Below the pieces are notes generated by a model. The model saw nothing but the letters and a program-made list of their open reading frames with translations. It ran no database searches and had not been told where the DNA came from. 64,000 bases of DNA from Actinocorallia aurantiaca (lineage in GTDB: Bacteria > Actinomycetota > Actinomycetes > Streptosporangiales > Streptosporangiaceae), in assembly GCF_039533685.1 (NCBI RefSeq), contig NZ_BAAATZ010000009.1, forward strand, positions 248,001 through 312,000, in the 5' to 3' direction. How positions within the stretch are numbered: position 1 is the first letter of the stretch; each line of letters opens with the position of its first letter. This document shows, one piece after another, positions 17,001-24,915 of this stretch. The position numbers were made by a program, and so were the translations under genes.

Positions 17001-17540
17001 GCGCACCGACCCCGTCGCGGTGAACCCTGCGTCGAAGTTCGCCCGGCCGGTGACCAGGAGGCTCTCGCCGAGCAGGGCCTCGCCCGCCGGATCGTCGCCG
17101 AGGGTCGCGCCGGACAGGTGGAGTTCGCCGTCGATCTGGGCGTGGTCCAGGTTCACCTGGCCGGTGATCACGGACCCCTTGAGGGACAGCGCCCCGTCCA
17201 GCCTCAGCCGGGCGAGGCCGAGTCCGGGCATCCGGCAGCGCACGAACCGCAGCGTCCGGGTGATCGACTCCATGAACTGCGGCGGCTCGTCGAACTCGCA
17301 CTCGGTGAAGACGAGGGGGTGGTCGATGACGGTGCCGCGCAGGCGCAGCCTGCCGGTGACGCGCGCCCCGCGCAGCCGGAGCCCCGGCACCCCGTCGGGC
17401 GGGGGCGGGTCGTGCAGCAGGAGGGTGAGGGCCGAGGCGCGGACCGTCCGGTCCGCGGCCTCGGTGAGGTCGACCGGGCTCCCGTCCGCCACCGCGGTGT
17501 AGAGCCGGAGTTCGGTCTCGGTGAGATCATCCAGCCCCAT
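14043..17540 (-). CDS. giant quasi-pentapeptide repeat protein with C-terminal membrane anchor
   Basis: A 1165-residue protein made mostly (about residues 50-970) of short beta-strand repeats such as AEGRVSLRGAQIAGDVRLADARL. Units of about 50 residues combine GLxA-type and RxSLRGAxIxGD-type strands, suggesting a long right-handed beta-helix like pentapeptide-repeat proteins. Residues about 1010-1060 (LDWLGRDPRGFQPQPYEQLAAHYTALGQQRHAQTVLLARERRQ) form a helical hinge. Two or three hydrophobic segments follow (WLALLVVIGSVVFSI and WFSYLLVAAGWILATTIAAGA). The long part is therefore probably cytoplasmic or at the membrane surface. Function is unknown. It starts 5 nt after the PNPOx-like gene, so they may be co-transcribed. 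Its 3' end is duplicated at 12424-12595. Confidence 0.8.
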   Translation of the reverse strand: MGLDDLTETELRLYTAVADGSPVDLTEAADRTVRASALTLLLHDPPPPDGVPGLRLRGARVTGRLRLRGTVIDHPLVFTECEFDEPPQFMESITRTLRFVRCRMPGLGLARLRLDGALSLKGSVITGQVNLDHAQIDGELHLSGATLGDDPAGEALLGESLLVTGRANFDAGFTATGSVRLPHARFGSAVRFSDARITSADQWSALRLDNAHIGGSFTLRSAAVANPGRVAIAAGGLRADGALWLNEGFSAVGEVRFIGATLRAALTLTDARLQDSSLNLEAASLSGLHARGLVVEGGQVRLVNARLTGDLELFGARLTAVPNSAALAADGMTAATARLDGLTAEGRVSLRNTDIGEIHLSHARLKAGPDGHALRGDRIRSGGLSADSLHAEGRVLLRGAAFTGDVRMGDCRLTPDADGQCLDADNMEAVNVLLPRLHAAGRLSLVNARVTGDLDLSSSRLEVGDRALDAAGLTAGSVRSAGLVSEGHVVFSDSRVTRELDLTDAHLKARGGSLTATGLEAGGILARRLRAEGPVDFDDSRLVREMDLAEARIGTHGAGRRALSAVSLVAGGVCVRGLEAEGPLVFDDARLTRNLELHGAKLGMDGEGLSLSADGLEAGGISADGLVAEGRISLLGSQIAGDVVLTGAQVGADVDGRAVSAAGLNAVHLIADDAGFEGRVSLRGAQVAGDFRLAGARITSEIDGVALLCNGLVAGQVLLDRLSARGRISLRGAQITADLSAEDAVFVGDSEGKAFAAEGLSAVNVRMARLRAEGKVSLRGSQLSGVVEFADAHLTAAGTDPALLASWMTAGGLLLNGLTAAGRIVLRGSQVTGQTHLDDVRLTGDGEYAILADGLNTRTLRLRGARIEGEINLRGARISDLFTALDTEFVNPGRVALRLSLAEVVGDVFLTRTRFEGTLRVAEARIGRTLQLRDTVLERPEGRALAAKGLQAGRLLFEHTRLDGIVQLSHARLGILEDDPENWPEAIELDGLTYEALEPRLDPQTRLDWLGRDPRGFQPQPYEQLAAHYTALGQQRHAQTVLLARERRQGRTASRASRMWGRLQDVTVGYGYQPMRAATWLALLVVIGSVVFSITEPGPVKADEHPDFNPVMYTVDLLLPIVDLGQERAFNPVGPYQWFSYLLVAAGWILATTIAAGAARTIGRR

Positions 17541-17545
17541 GCGCC

Positions 17546-18196
17546 CTATCTTGCAGAAGATCGAGTAGAACGTCCATGTATGTGGGCGGGCACGGGACGA
17601 GCGGGGGAGAGCCGGGGGTCGGGCTCCGGTTCTCCGAAGACGGTGCGGACGGGCTGGACGCCGGCCCAGACCGGAAGGGCGTAGTCCTCGTCGTCGTCCT
17701 TCGGGGGGCCGGTGCGGACCTTGACCGACGCTTCCGCCAGCGGCAGGGCCAGGACGGCGGTCGCGGCGAGCTCCTTACGGTTCGGCGGCCGCACGGCGTC
17801 CCACTGGCCGGGGGCGAGCTGCTCGGTGATGGCGCGGAGCGCGGCCAGGTGCTCGTCCGGGTCGGTGACGGGACGGGGCGTGCCGTAGACCACGGCGGAG
17901 CGGTAGTTCATCGAGTGGTGCATGGCCGAACGGGCCAGGACGATGCCGTCCAGGTGGGTGACGGTCACGCAGATCTCGCCGTCCGTGCGCAGCGAGCGGG
18001 CGCCGGTGGAGCCGTGCAGGTAGAGGGTGTCGTCGATGCGGCCGTAACCGGTGGGGATCACCCGGGGAGAGCCGTCGACGACGACGCCGAGGTGGCAGAC
18101 CAGCCCGGCGTCGAGCACGTCGTACAGGTCTTCCCGGTCGGTCCTGGCACGTTCCCCGAGCCGGCGGAGGCGGGTGCGTTCGGTGGTGGAGAGCAT
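17546..18196 (-). CDS. pyridoxamine 5'-phosphate oxidase-related flavin/PLP-binding protein
   Basis: A 216-residue split-barrel protein of the PNPOx-like family. Features are VLDAGLVCHLGVVVDGSPRVIPTGYGRIDDTLYLHGSTGARSLR (FMN phosphate region) and later MNYRSAVVYGTPRPVTDPDEHLAALRAITEQLAPGQW. ATG 18196 gives the usual start (MLSTTERTRLRRLGERARTDREDLYDVLDAG). The longer open frame upstream runs into the regulator's territory and is not credible. It is divergent from a PdxR/MocR-type regulator with only 34 bp between annotated starts and AGTGG half-sites in between, so it is probably that regulator's target. A role in PLP metabolism or in flavin-dependent reduction is possible. Confidence 0.82.
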   Translation of the reverse strand: MLSTTERTRLRRLGERARTDREDLYDVLDAGLVCHLGVVVDGSPRVIPTGYGRIDDTLYLHGSTGARSLRTDGEICVTVTHLDGIVLARSAMHHSMNYRSAVVYGTPRPVTDPDEHLAALRAITEQLAPGQWDAVRPPNRKELAATAVLALPLAEASVKVRTGPPKDDDEDYALPVWAGVQPVRTVFGEPEPDPRLSPARPVPAHIHGRSTRSSAR

Positions 18197-18204
18197 GCTC
18201 CTAC

Positions 18205-18265
18205 AGTGGACGACGAGTGGACCTGCCACCATGGCCACTTCCCCCTCGAAATGGAAGACCACTTT
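18205..18265. promoter_or_regulatory. candidate PdxR/MocR operator cluster
   Basis: Four AGTGG-type half-sites occur in about 60 bp: AGTGGAC at 18205-18211 and again at 18216-18222 on the plus strand, and AAGTGGCC (18240-18233) and AAAGTGGTCTT (18265-18255) on the minus strand. The last matches the AAAGTGG-type motif that I recall for corynebacterial PdxR. Spacing of 11 bp puts the first two on the same DNA face. The cluster covers the divergent promoter and runs into the annotated start of the regulator. Confidence 0.55.
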
Positions 18266-19667
18266 GTCTCGCCGACCTGCTGACCTGCATCTTCTCCTCG
18301 ACCGGGCCTCGACCGAACCGCTGAACGTCCAGGTGTCCCGGGGGCTGCGCGAGCTGATGCGCACCGGGGTGCTCGCGCCGGGCGAGCGACTGCCTTCCAG
18401 CCGGGCGCTCGCCGCCGGACTCGCGGTCAGCCGGACCGTCGTCACCGAGGCCTACCAGCAGCTCTACGCCGAGGGCTGGCTGGAGGGCAGGCACGGATCC
18501 GGCACGTTCGTCGCCGACGTGGGGCATCCGGAACCCGCGCCGGGGAGCATGCCGGACGCGGGAGCGGCCGTCCCCGAACGGCCGGAGCCCGCGTTCCTCT
18601 CCCGCACCGAAGCGAGGGCGGCCGGGCTGCTGGACCTGCGGCCCGGGGCGCCCTGGGTGCGCGACCGCGACTTCGCGGCCTGGAAGAGGGCCTGGCGGCG
18701 GGCGGCCGACCACCCGCCGGACGACGACCCCGACCCGCGCGGCCTGCCGTGGCTGAGGGAACTGCTCGCCGGGCACCTGCGCCGGGCTCGGGGCATCGCG
18801 GTGCGGCCGGAGAACCTCGTGATCACCCGGGGCACCGGCAACGGGCTCGACCTGGTCGCCGCGCTGCTGGCGGCGGGCGGCCGCGCCGGGGTGGAGGAGC
18901 CGGGCTACGGCCGGGCCCGCTCCATCCTGCGGGCGCGGGGAGCCGAGGTGGTGCCCTGCCCGGTCGACCGTGAGGGCGTCCTCGTCGAGGGGCTCCCCGA
19001 CGGGCTGCGGCTGCTCTACACGACCCCGGCGCACCAGTACCCGCTGGGCGGACGGCTGTCCATCTCCCGGCGGGAGCGGCTGCTGGCCTGGGCCCGCGCC
19101 ACCGGGGCGCGGATCGTGGAGGACGACTACGACGCGGAGTTCCGCTACGACGTGGCCCCGCTGCCCGCGCTGTACGGGCTGGACCCCGAGCGGGTGATCC
19201 TGCTGGGGACGCTGGCCAAGACGCTGACGCCGGACCTGGGCATCGGCTGGATCGTCGCCTCCCCGGAACTGGCCTCCCGGCTGGCGGAGCTGCGGCGCGT
19301 CCTGGTCGACCGCACCAGCGGGCCCGTCCAGTACGCGACGGCCGTCCTGCTGGAGAACGGCGACCTGGACCGCCACCTGCGCCGGATGCGGCTGGAGTAC
19401 GCGCGCCGCCGGGCGACGGTCGTGGAGCACCTGGGGGAGTGGATCACGGGCGACACCGCGGGGCTGCACGTCATGATCCCGCTCGACGCCGCCCGCACGG
19501 ACCGGGTCAGGGCGGAGGCCGAGGCCAGGGGCGTGCTGCTGGAGGACCTCACCCGCTACACCGAGGTCTCCTCATCCGTCCACGGGTTGATGCTGGGCTA
19601 CGGCTCGGCGTCCCCCGCCGAGGTGCGCCGCGGCTGCGAGGTCCTCGCCGAACTGCTGAGGGAATAA
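18231..19667 (+). CDS. MocR/PdxR-family GntR-aminotransferase regulator
   Basis: A 478-residue transcription factor with an N-terminal GntR winged helix (about 14-85, VQVSRGLRELMRTGVLAPGERLPSSRALAAGLAVSRTVVTEAYQQLYAEGWLEGRHGSGTFVA) fused to a fold-type I aminotransferase domain. The PLP lysine is in LGTLAKTLTPDLGIGW and the Asp partner in EDDYDAEFRYD. It would sense PLP or an aminated ligand and regulate vitamin B6-linked genes, most likely the divergent PNPOx-like gene. I give ATG 18231, but TTG 18264 (MSRRPADLHLLLDR) is a serious alternative because the operator-like sites extend to 18265. Confidence 0.85.
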   Translation: MATSPSKWKTTLSRRPADLHLLLDRASTEPLNVQVSRGLRELMRTGVLAPGERLPSSRALAAGLAVSRTVVTEAYQQLYAEGWLEGRHGSGTFVADVGHPEPAPGSMPDAGAAVPERPEPAFLSRTEARAAGLLDLRPGAPWVRDRDFAAWKRAWRRAADHPPDDDPDPRGLPWLRELLAGHLRRARGIAVRPENLVITRGTGNGLDLVAALLAAGGRAGVEEPGYGRARSILRARGAEVVPCPVDREGVLVEGLPDGLRLLYTTPAHQYPLGGRLSISRRERLLAWARATGARIVEDDYDAEFRYDVAPLPALYGLDPERVILLGTLAKTLTPDLGIGWIVASPELASRLAELRRVLVDRTSGPVQYATAVLLENGDLDRHLRRMRLEYARRRATVVEHLGEWITGDTAGLHVMIPLDAARTDRVRAEAEARGVLLEDLTRYTEVSSSVHGLMLGYGSASPAEVRRGCEVLAELLRE

Positions 19668-19707
19668 TGACCGTCATGCATTTCATCCCTTACATCCCCC
19701 TGTTTCC

Positions 19708-20568
19708 ATGGTGACCGTCATGGCGCTGACCGCGGCGCTCTTCTACGGCGTGGGCGACTTCTTCGGCGGGGCCGCCTCGCGCCGCGCCACCGCCCTGTCG
19801 GTGCTCACGGTGAGCATCCCGCTGGGGCTGGCCGTCATGGCGGTCGCGGCCCTGTTCGGCGGCATCGCGCCCGACGCGGCGGGCGTCGGCTGGGGGCTGG
19901 CCTCGGGCCTGGCCAGCGGCGTCGGATTCCTCGCCCTCTACCGCGCCCTGGCCATCGGCCCGATGAGCGTGGTCGCCCCGGTCTCGGCCCTGGCGGGCGC
20001 GGTCGTGCCGGTCGTCGCGGGGCTGCTGGCGGGGGAGCGGTTCGGCGGCACGGTGCTGTTCGGCGTCGTCCTGTGCGTCGCGGCGATCGGCCTGGTCAGC
20101 ATGGAGCCCGGCAGGGAGGGCCCGTCCCCGTGGGGGTGGGGCGGAGGGCTTTCCCTGGCGCTGGTGGCCGGGACGGGCTTCGGCATTTTCTTCGTCCTGC
20201 TCAGCTACGCGGGCGAGGGCGGCGGGCTGTGGCCGCTGGTCCTGTCCCGCGCCGGGGTGCTGACGGTCGTGCTGGGCGTCGTCGCGTTCCTGGCCTGCTC
20301 GCCCTCCAGGCCGTCCGTCACCCGGTTGCGCGGCCGGACGACCTGGGCGCTGGCCGTGGGCGCGGGCGTCCTGGACGTCGTCGCGAACGTCGCCTACTTC
20401 AAGGCCGTCAACGCCGGGATGCTCAGCGTCGTGGGGGTCCTCACGTCCCTCTACCCGGCCGTCACGGTGCTCCTGGCGTGGCTCGTGCACAAGGAGAGAC
20501 TGCAGGTGGCGCAGAGAATCGGGCTGCTCGTGGCCTTGACAGGAGTGGCCCTGGTCACGTCAGGATGA
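19708..20568 (+). CDS. EamA/DMT-family transporter
   Basis: A 286-residue integral membrane protein with about ten hydrophobic helices arranged as two EamA repeats, the drug/metabolite exporter fold. The first repeat contains YGVGDFFGGAASRR, ALYRALAIGPMSVVAPVSALAGAVVPVVAGLLAGE. The second has the matching AYFKAVNAGMLSVVGVLTSLYPAVTVLLAWLVHKERL. It lies 40 bp after the MocR-type regulator on the same strand, and MocR genes often sit beside such exporters, so co-regulation is plausible. Substrate unknown, perhaps an amino acid or a related metabolite. Confidence 0.85.
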   Translation: MVTVMALTAALFYGVGDFFGGAASRRATALSVLTVSIPLGLAVMAVAALFGGIAPDAAGVGWGLASGLASGVGFLALYRALAIGPMSVVAPVSALAGAVVPVVAGLLAGERFGGTVLFGVVLCVAAIGLVSMEPGREGPSPWGWGGGLSLALVAGTGFGIFFVLLSYAGEGGGLWPLVLSRAGVLTVVLGVVAFLACSPSRPSVTRLRGRTTWALAVGAGVLDVVANVAYFKAVNAGMLSVVGVLTSLYPAVTVLLAWLVHKERLQVAQRIGLLVALTGVALVTSG

Positions 20569-20588
20569 TCCCCGCGTACCACATGACC

Positions 20589-20609
20589 GGTAAGTAATGA
20601 TTTACTACC
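20589..20609. promoter_or_regulatory. candidate operator palindrome before the acyl-CoA synthetase gene
   Basis: GGTAAGTAA (20589-20597) and TTACTACC (20602-20609) form an interrupted inverted repeat around TGAT, in an AT-rich patch 29 nt before the ATG at 20638. It looks like a TetR- or GntR-type site. AAGGAGG at 20622-20628 is the ribosome site of the following gene. No regulator gene is adjacent on this strand. Confidence 0.4.
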
Positions 20610-20637
20610 GCTCAGGCGCACAAGGAGGAAGTTCGGG

Positions 20638-22248
20638 ATGACCCCTCAGCTGGACCTGGCCACCCTTTTCGATGCCATCGCCGAGGCGATCCCCGAGCGG
20701 GACGCCCTCGTCTGGCGGGGCCGCCGGTGGACGTTCGCGGAGGTGTCCCGGCGGGTGCGCGCGCTCTCCCGCGTCCTGCACGACCACGGCCTGGGCCGTA
20801 CCGGTGAGCCGGGCGACCCGTGGGAGTCCAACCACGACCACCTCGCCCTCTACCTGCACAACAGCCAGGCCTACCTGGAGGGCCTGGTCGGCGCGCACCG
20901 GGCGCGCGTGGCGCCCTTCAACGTCAACTACCGCTACGTAGGCGACGAGCTGGAGTACCTGTTCGCCGACGCCAGGCCGAAGGCGATCCTCTACCACGCG
21001 ACGTACGCGCCGACCCTGGCGCAGGTCCTGCCGAATCTGGCCGTCCGGCCCCTGCTGATCCAGGTCGCCGACGACTCCGGCAACGCCCTGCTGCCGGGCG
21101 CGCTGGACTACGAGGAGGCCCTCGCCGCCGCCTCGGACGAGCCGCTGCCCGTCACCTCGAGCGGCGACGACCTGCACATCCTCTACACCGGCGGCACGAC
21201 CGGGATGCCCAAGGGCGTCCTGTGGCGCATCGCCGACCTCGTCGACGGGCCGCTGGGACTGCGCCGCCGCGACGGGAGCCGGTACGACTCCGTGCAGGAG
21301 GCCGTCGAGGCCGCCGTCGCCCGCACGACCGCCAAGGTGCTGGTGCTGCCGCCGATGATGCACGGCTCGGGCACCTGGGTCTCCCTCGGCGGCTGGCTGG
21401 GCGGCGCGACCGTCCTGCTCCCCGACGTCGTCGAACGCCTCGACATCGAGGGCGTCGTGGACATCCTGGACAAGGAGGGCGCCAGCCGGATGCCGGTCAT
21501 CGGAGACGCCTTCGCCCGCCCGCTGGTGGCCGAACTGGAGCGCACGGGCCGCGAGCTGCCCAAGCTGCGCCAGATCGTCAACTCCGGGGCCGCGATCAAC
21601 CCCGTCACCAAGGCCCGGCTGGCCGAACTGCTGCCGCACGTGCGCCTCATCGACATCGTCGGCTCGTCCGAGAGCGGCTTCCAGATCACCCGCCTCGGCG
21701 GCGCGGACGCCCCCTTCCTGCCCACCCCCGGCACCGCCGTGCTCAGCGAGGACCGCACGCGCAGGCTGGAGCCGGGCGAGGACGAACTGGGCTGGCTGGC
21801 CAAGGGCGGATCCATCCCGCTGGGCTACCTGGGCGACCCGAAGAAGACCGCGGCGACCTTCGTGAAGATCGGCGACTACCGCTGCGTCATCCCCGGCGAC
21901 CGCGCCCGGCTGCGCTCCGACGGGTTCGTCGAGATGCACGGCCGCGACTCCATGACCATCAACACCGGCGGCGAGAAGGTCTTCGCCGAGGAGGTCGAGG
22001 CGGTCGTCCGCGCCATCCCGGGCGTCGCCGAGGCACTGGTGCTGGGCCGGCCCAGCGAGCGCTGGGGCAACGAGATCGTCGCCGTCGTCAGGCTCGCCGG
22101 GGAACTGAGCGACGAGGCGCTCAAGGACGCCTGCGCCGCCCACCTGGCCCGATACAAGATCCCCAAGAGCTTCGTCCGCACCGACGACGCCCTGCGCCTC
22201 CCCAACGGCAAGGCGGACTACGCCGCCGCACGCGCCCTCATCCAGTAG
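20638..22248 (+). CDS. acyl-CoA synthetase (FadD19-like AMP-forming ligase)
   Basis: A 536-residue ANL-superfamily enzyme that would activate a carboxylic acid through an acyl-AMP to its CoA thioester. The P-loop-like motif YTGGTTGMPKGVLWR lies at about residues 182-196. The A5-type motif is around DIVGSSESGFQ. The catalytic lysine lies in the C-terminal PNGKADY. The YTGGTTGMPKGVLWR signature and the missing lid insert are typical of actinobacterial FadD19-type enzymes acting on sterol side chains or branched acids, but no sterol-catabolism genes lie near it, so the substrate is open. A strong AAGGAGG precedes the ATG. A second synthetase follows 30 bp later, probably in the same operon. Confidence 0.85.
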   Translation: MTPQLDLATLFDAIAEAIPERDALVWRGRRWTFAEVSRRVRALSRVLHDHGLGRTGEPGDPWESNHDHLALYLHNSQAYLEGLVGAHRARVAPFNVNYRYVGDELEYLFADARPKAILYHATYAPTLAQVLPNLAVRPLLIQVADDSGNALLPGALDYEEALAAASDEPLPVTSSGDDLHILYTGGTTGMPKGVLWRIADLVDGPLGLRRRDGSRYDSVQEAVEAAVARTTAKVLVLPPMMHGSGTWVSLGGWLGGATVLLPDVVERLDIEGVVDILDKEGASRMPVIGDAFARPLVAELERTGRELPKLRQIVNSGAAINPVTKARLAELLPHVRLIDIVGSSESGFQITRLGGADAPFLPTPGTAVLSEDRTRRLEPGEDELGWLAKGGSIPLGYLGDPKKTAATFVKIGDYRCVIPGDRARLRSDGFVEMHGRDSMTINTGGEKVFAEEVEAVVRAIPGVAEALVLGRPSERWGNEIVAVVRLAGELSDEALKDACAAHLARYKIPKSFVRTDDALRLPNGKADYAAARALIQ

Positions 22249-22278
22249 CAGAGAAACCTCCAACCGCAGGAGCGAGCC

Positions 22279-24012
22279 ATGTCTCCCACCCCCAAGACCC
22301 TGGTAGAGGCGTTCCGGCAGACCGCCTCCGAACTGTCGGACGCCGTCGCGCTGCGCACCCCCGGCGACGCGGCCGTCCACACGTGGGCCCAGTACGCCGC
22401 CGAGGTCGAACGGATCGCCCGCGCCCTGCACAAGCTGGGAGTGCGCCCCGGCGACCGGGTCGCGATGATGCTCACCAACCGGCCCGAGTTCCACTTCGTG
22501 GACAACGCCGCCCTGCACCTGGGCGCGATCCCGTTCTCGATCTACAACACCAGCTCGCCCGAGCAGATCGCCTACATCATCGGGCACGCCGGGCCGAAGG
22601 TCGTGGTGGCCGAGGAGCAGTTCATCGGCAAGATCACCGAGGGCGGCGCGGCCTCGATCGACCACCTGATCGACGTGGCCGACCTCGGCTCGCTGGAGAC
22701 CGACGACGAGTTCGACTTCGAGGCCGCCTGGAAGTCCGTCGACCCCGAGAACGTCGTCACCCTCATCTACACCTCCGGCACGACCGGCCCGCCGAAGGGC
22801 GTCGAGGTCACCCACCGGGGCGTGCTCGCCAACATCGAGGCGTTCCAGAAGGGCTACCCCGTCCGCCGGGGCGACAACGTCACCTCCTACCTGCCGGCCG
22901 CGCACGCCGTGGACCGCATGGGCAGCCACTGGATGCACATGTGGCAGGGCACCGTCGTGACCTGCGTGGCGGACATGGCCGGGATCCTCGGCGCGCTCAC
23001 CGAGGTCCGCCCCGACGTGTGGGTCGCGGTCCCGCGCGTCTGGGAGAAGATCAAGAACGGCATCCAGGCGATGCTGGCCGGTGCCGAGGAGGACAAGCGC
23101 AAGGCCGTCGACGGCGCCTTCGAGGTGGCGCTGCGCAAGGTCGCCCTGGAACAGGCTGGCGAGGAGGTGCCGCAGCAGCTCCTGGAGGAGTACGCGTTCG
23201 TCGACGAGGTCGTCTTCGCCAACATCCGCGCGCTGCTCGGCCTGGACCGGATGCGCTACGCCTTCTCCGGCGCGGCCGCCATCCCCAAGGAGACCCTGGA
23301 GTTCTTCCTGGCGATGGGCCTGAACATCGTCGAGGGCTGGGGCATGACCGAGGTGACCTCGGTCGCCACCTGCAACCCGGTCGGCAAGGTCAAGGTCGGC
23401 ACCGTCGGGCCTCCGCTGGAGGGCATGGAGGTCAAGCTCGGCGAGGACGGCGAGCTGCTGGTGCGCGGCGCGTGGGTGATGAAGGGCTACCGCAACGACC
23501 CGGCCAAGACCGCCGAGACCGTCGACTCCGACGGCTGGCTGCACACCGGCGACATCGCCACCATCGACGACGACGGCTACGTCACCATCGTCGACCGCAA
23601 GAAGGAACTCATCATCAACGCGGCCGGCAAGAACATGTCGCCGACCAACATCGAGAACACCATCCGGGCGCACTCCCCGCTGCTCGGCGGCATCGTCGTC
23701 ATCGGCGAGGCCAAGGCCTACAACGTCGCGCTGGTCTGCATCGACCCCGACGCGGCGGCGATCGTGGCGGCCAGGTACGGGCTGGAGGCCGACCCGGCCG
23801 TCCTGGCCAAGGACGCCCGCGTGCACGAGGAGATCAAGGCCGGCATCGACGCGGCCAACGCCAAACTGTCCCGGGTCGAGCAGATCAAGAAGTTCACGAT
23901 CCTGCCGAACTACTGGGAGCCGGGAGGCGACGAGCTGACCCCGACCATGAAGCTGCGCCGCCGCCCGATCGGCGAGAAGTACGCTGCGGAGATCGACGCA
24001 CTGTACGCATAG
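22279..24012 (+). CDS. long-chain fatty-acid-CoA ligase (FadD15/FAA-like)
   Basis: A 577-residue AMP-forming synthetase of the long-chain class. It has LIYTSGTTGPPKGVEVTHRG (about 165-184), the long-chain linker YLPAAHAVDRMGSHW, GWGMTEVTSVAT and the DGWLHTGDIATIDDDGYVTIVDRKKELIINAAGKNMSPTNIE block with the hinge and A8 region. The C-terminus ends LTPTMKLRRRPIGEKYAAEID with the catalytic Lys. Length is typical of the short bacterial FAA class (about 600). It would feed fatty acids into beta-oxidation or lipid synthesis at the membrane face. Transcribed with the preceding synthetase. Confidence 0.9.
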   Translation: MSPTPKTLVEAFRQTASELSDAVALRTPGDAAVHTWAQYAAEVERIARALHKLGVRPGDRVAMMLTNRPEFHFVDNAALHLGAIPFSIYNTSSPEQIAYIIGHAGPKVVVAEEQFIGKITEGGAASIDHLIDVADLGSLETDDEFDFEAAWKSVDPENVVTLIYTSGTTGPPKGVEVTHRGVLANIEAFQKGYPVRRGDNVTSYLPAAHAVDRMGSHWMHMWQGTVVTCVADMAGILGALTEVRPDVWVAVPRVWEKIKNGIQAMLAGAEEDKRKAVDGAFEVALRKVALEQAGEEVPQQLLEEYAFVDEVVFANIRALLGLDRMRYAFSGAAAIPKETLEFFLAMGLNIVEGWGMTEVTSVATCNPVGKVKVGTVGPPLEGMEVKLGEDGELLVRGAWVMKGYRNDPAKTAETVDSDGWLHTGDIATIDDDGYVTIVDRKKELIINAAGKNMSPTNIENTIRAHSPLLGGIVVIGEAKAYNVALVCIDPDAAAIVAARYGLEADPAVLAKDARVHEEIKAGIDAANAKLSRVEQIKKFTILPNYWEPGGDELTPTMKLRRRPIGEKYAAEIDALYA

Positions 24013-24059
24013 TGAGCGCTTAGTGGCGCTGGCGTCACTCAGGGTGTACGAATTCCTGC

Positions 24060-24830
24060 ATGACCTACACCCGGCGCCAGCGCTCCAGCCTCCTGTACCA
24101 GATCCAGTACGCGATCCGTAATCCCGACCGGATCCGCCCCTACGTGAGCCGGTACGCCCGCGACCTGGTCCTTCGCGCGAGCGCACCGGACCACGTGGCC
24201 TACTACCGCGAGGTCATGCGGTCGGACGTCACCGAGAAGAGCCCGTTCAAGGCGGTCGGCAGCCCGACGGAGGAGAGCTGGCTGCGCAACGGCCTCCTGC
24301 AGTTCGAGTACCTGCTGTCCCACGGCCTGCAGCCCCGTCACCGGGTTCTGGAGATCGGCTGCGGCAACCTGCGCGCCGGCTGGCGCATCATCGAGCACCT
24401 GGACGCCGGCAACTACTACGGCCTGGACATCTCGCCCGACATCCTGCTGGCCGCCAACGACACCGTCGTCCGCTACGAACTCCAGGACAAGCTGCCCAAC
24501 CTGCACCTGGTCCGGGACCTGACGTTCGGGTGGCTGCCCGACGACCACTTCGACGTCGTCCACGCGCACAGCGTCTTCTCGCACACCCCGCTGGAGATCG
24601 TGGAGGAGTGCTTCGCGCACGTCGGCCGCATCCTGCGCCCCGACGGGTTCTTCGACTTCACCTTCGACCGCACCGAACTGGCCGAGCACCAGGTGCTGCG
24701 CGAGGACTTCTACTACCGCACCGAGACGCTGGTGGACCTGGCCGCCAAGCACGGCCTGGAGGCCAGGTTCATGTACGACTGGGAGAAGAACCCCCACAAG
24801 CAGAGCAAGATCCGCATCACTGTCCGCTGA
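24060..24830 (+). CDS. class I SAM-dependent methyltransferase
   Basis: A 256-residue methyltransferase with motif I VLEIGCGNLRAGWRIIEHL (about 95-113) and motif II YYGLDISPDILLAA. Then come a DDHFDVVHAHSVFSHTPLEIVEECFAHVGRILRPDGFFDFTF block that is standard for this fold. The acceptor cannot be told. Several related proteins with the N-terminal SRYARDLVLRASAPDHVAYYREVM pattern occur in actinomycete lipid or glycan loci. It lies 47 bp after the second acyl-CoA synthetase and may share its transcript. A GAGGACAG/CTGTCCTC inverted repeat follows at once. Confidence 0.85.
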   Translation: MTYTRRQRSSLLYQIQYAIRNPDRIRPYVSRYARDLVLRASAPDHVAYYREVMRSDVTEKSPFKAVGSPTEESWLRNGLLQFEYLLSHGLQPRHRVLEIGCGNLRAGWRIIEHLDAGNYYGLDISPDILLAANDTVVRYELQDKLPNLHLVRDLTFGWLPDDHFDVVHAHSVFSHTPLEIVEECFAHVGRILRPDGFFDFTFDRTELAEHQVLREDFYYRTETLVDLAAKHGLEARFMYDWEKNPHKQSKIRITVR

Positions 24831-24869
24831 GGACAGACGACCGCAGCGAAGCGAGGATCGGCTGTCCTC
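24829..24869 (+). terminator. inverted repeat after the methyltransferase gene
   Basis: GAGGACAG (24829-24836) pairs with CTGTCCTC (24862-24869) over a 25-nt loop that overlaps the stop codon. A second GC-rich hairpin of GGGGGC/GCCCCCC type lies directly behind (24874-24897). Together they probably end the synthetase-methyltransferase transcript. Confidence 0.5.
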
Positions 24870-24915
24870 TTCCGGGGGCCTGGGGGTCGCCCCCCCAGAA
24901 AAATGGACAGGCCGA

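Noticed and set aside
20605..24186. 1193-codon open frame antisense to both acyl-CoA synthetases
   Set aside because: Low-complexity Asp/Val/Gly/Arg composition and complete overlap with genes carrying canonical motifs.
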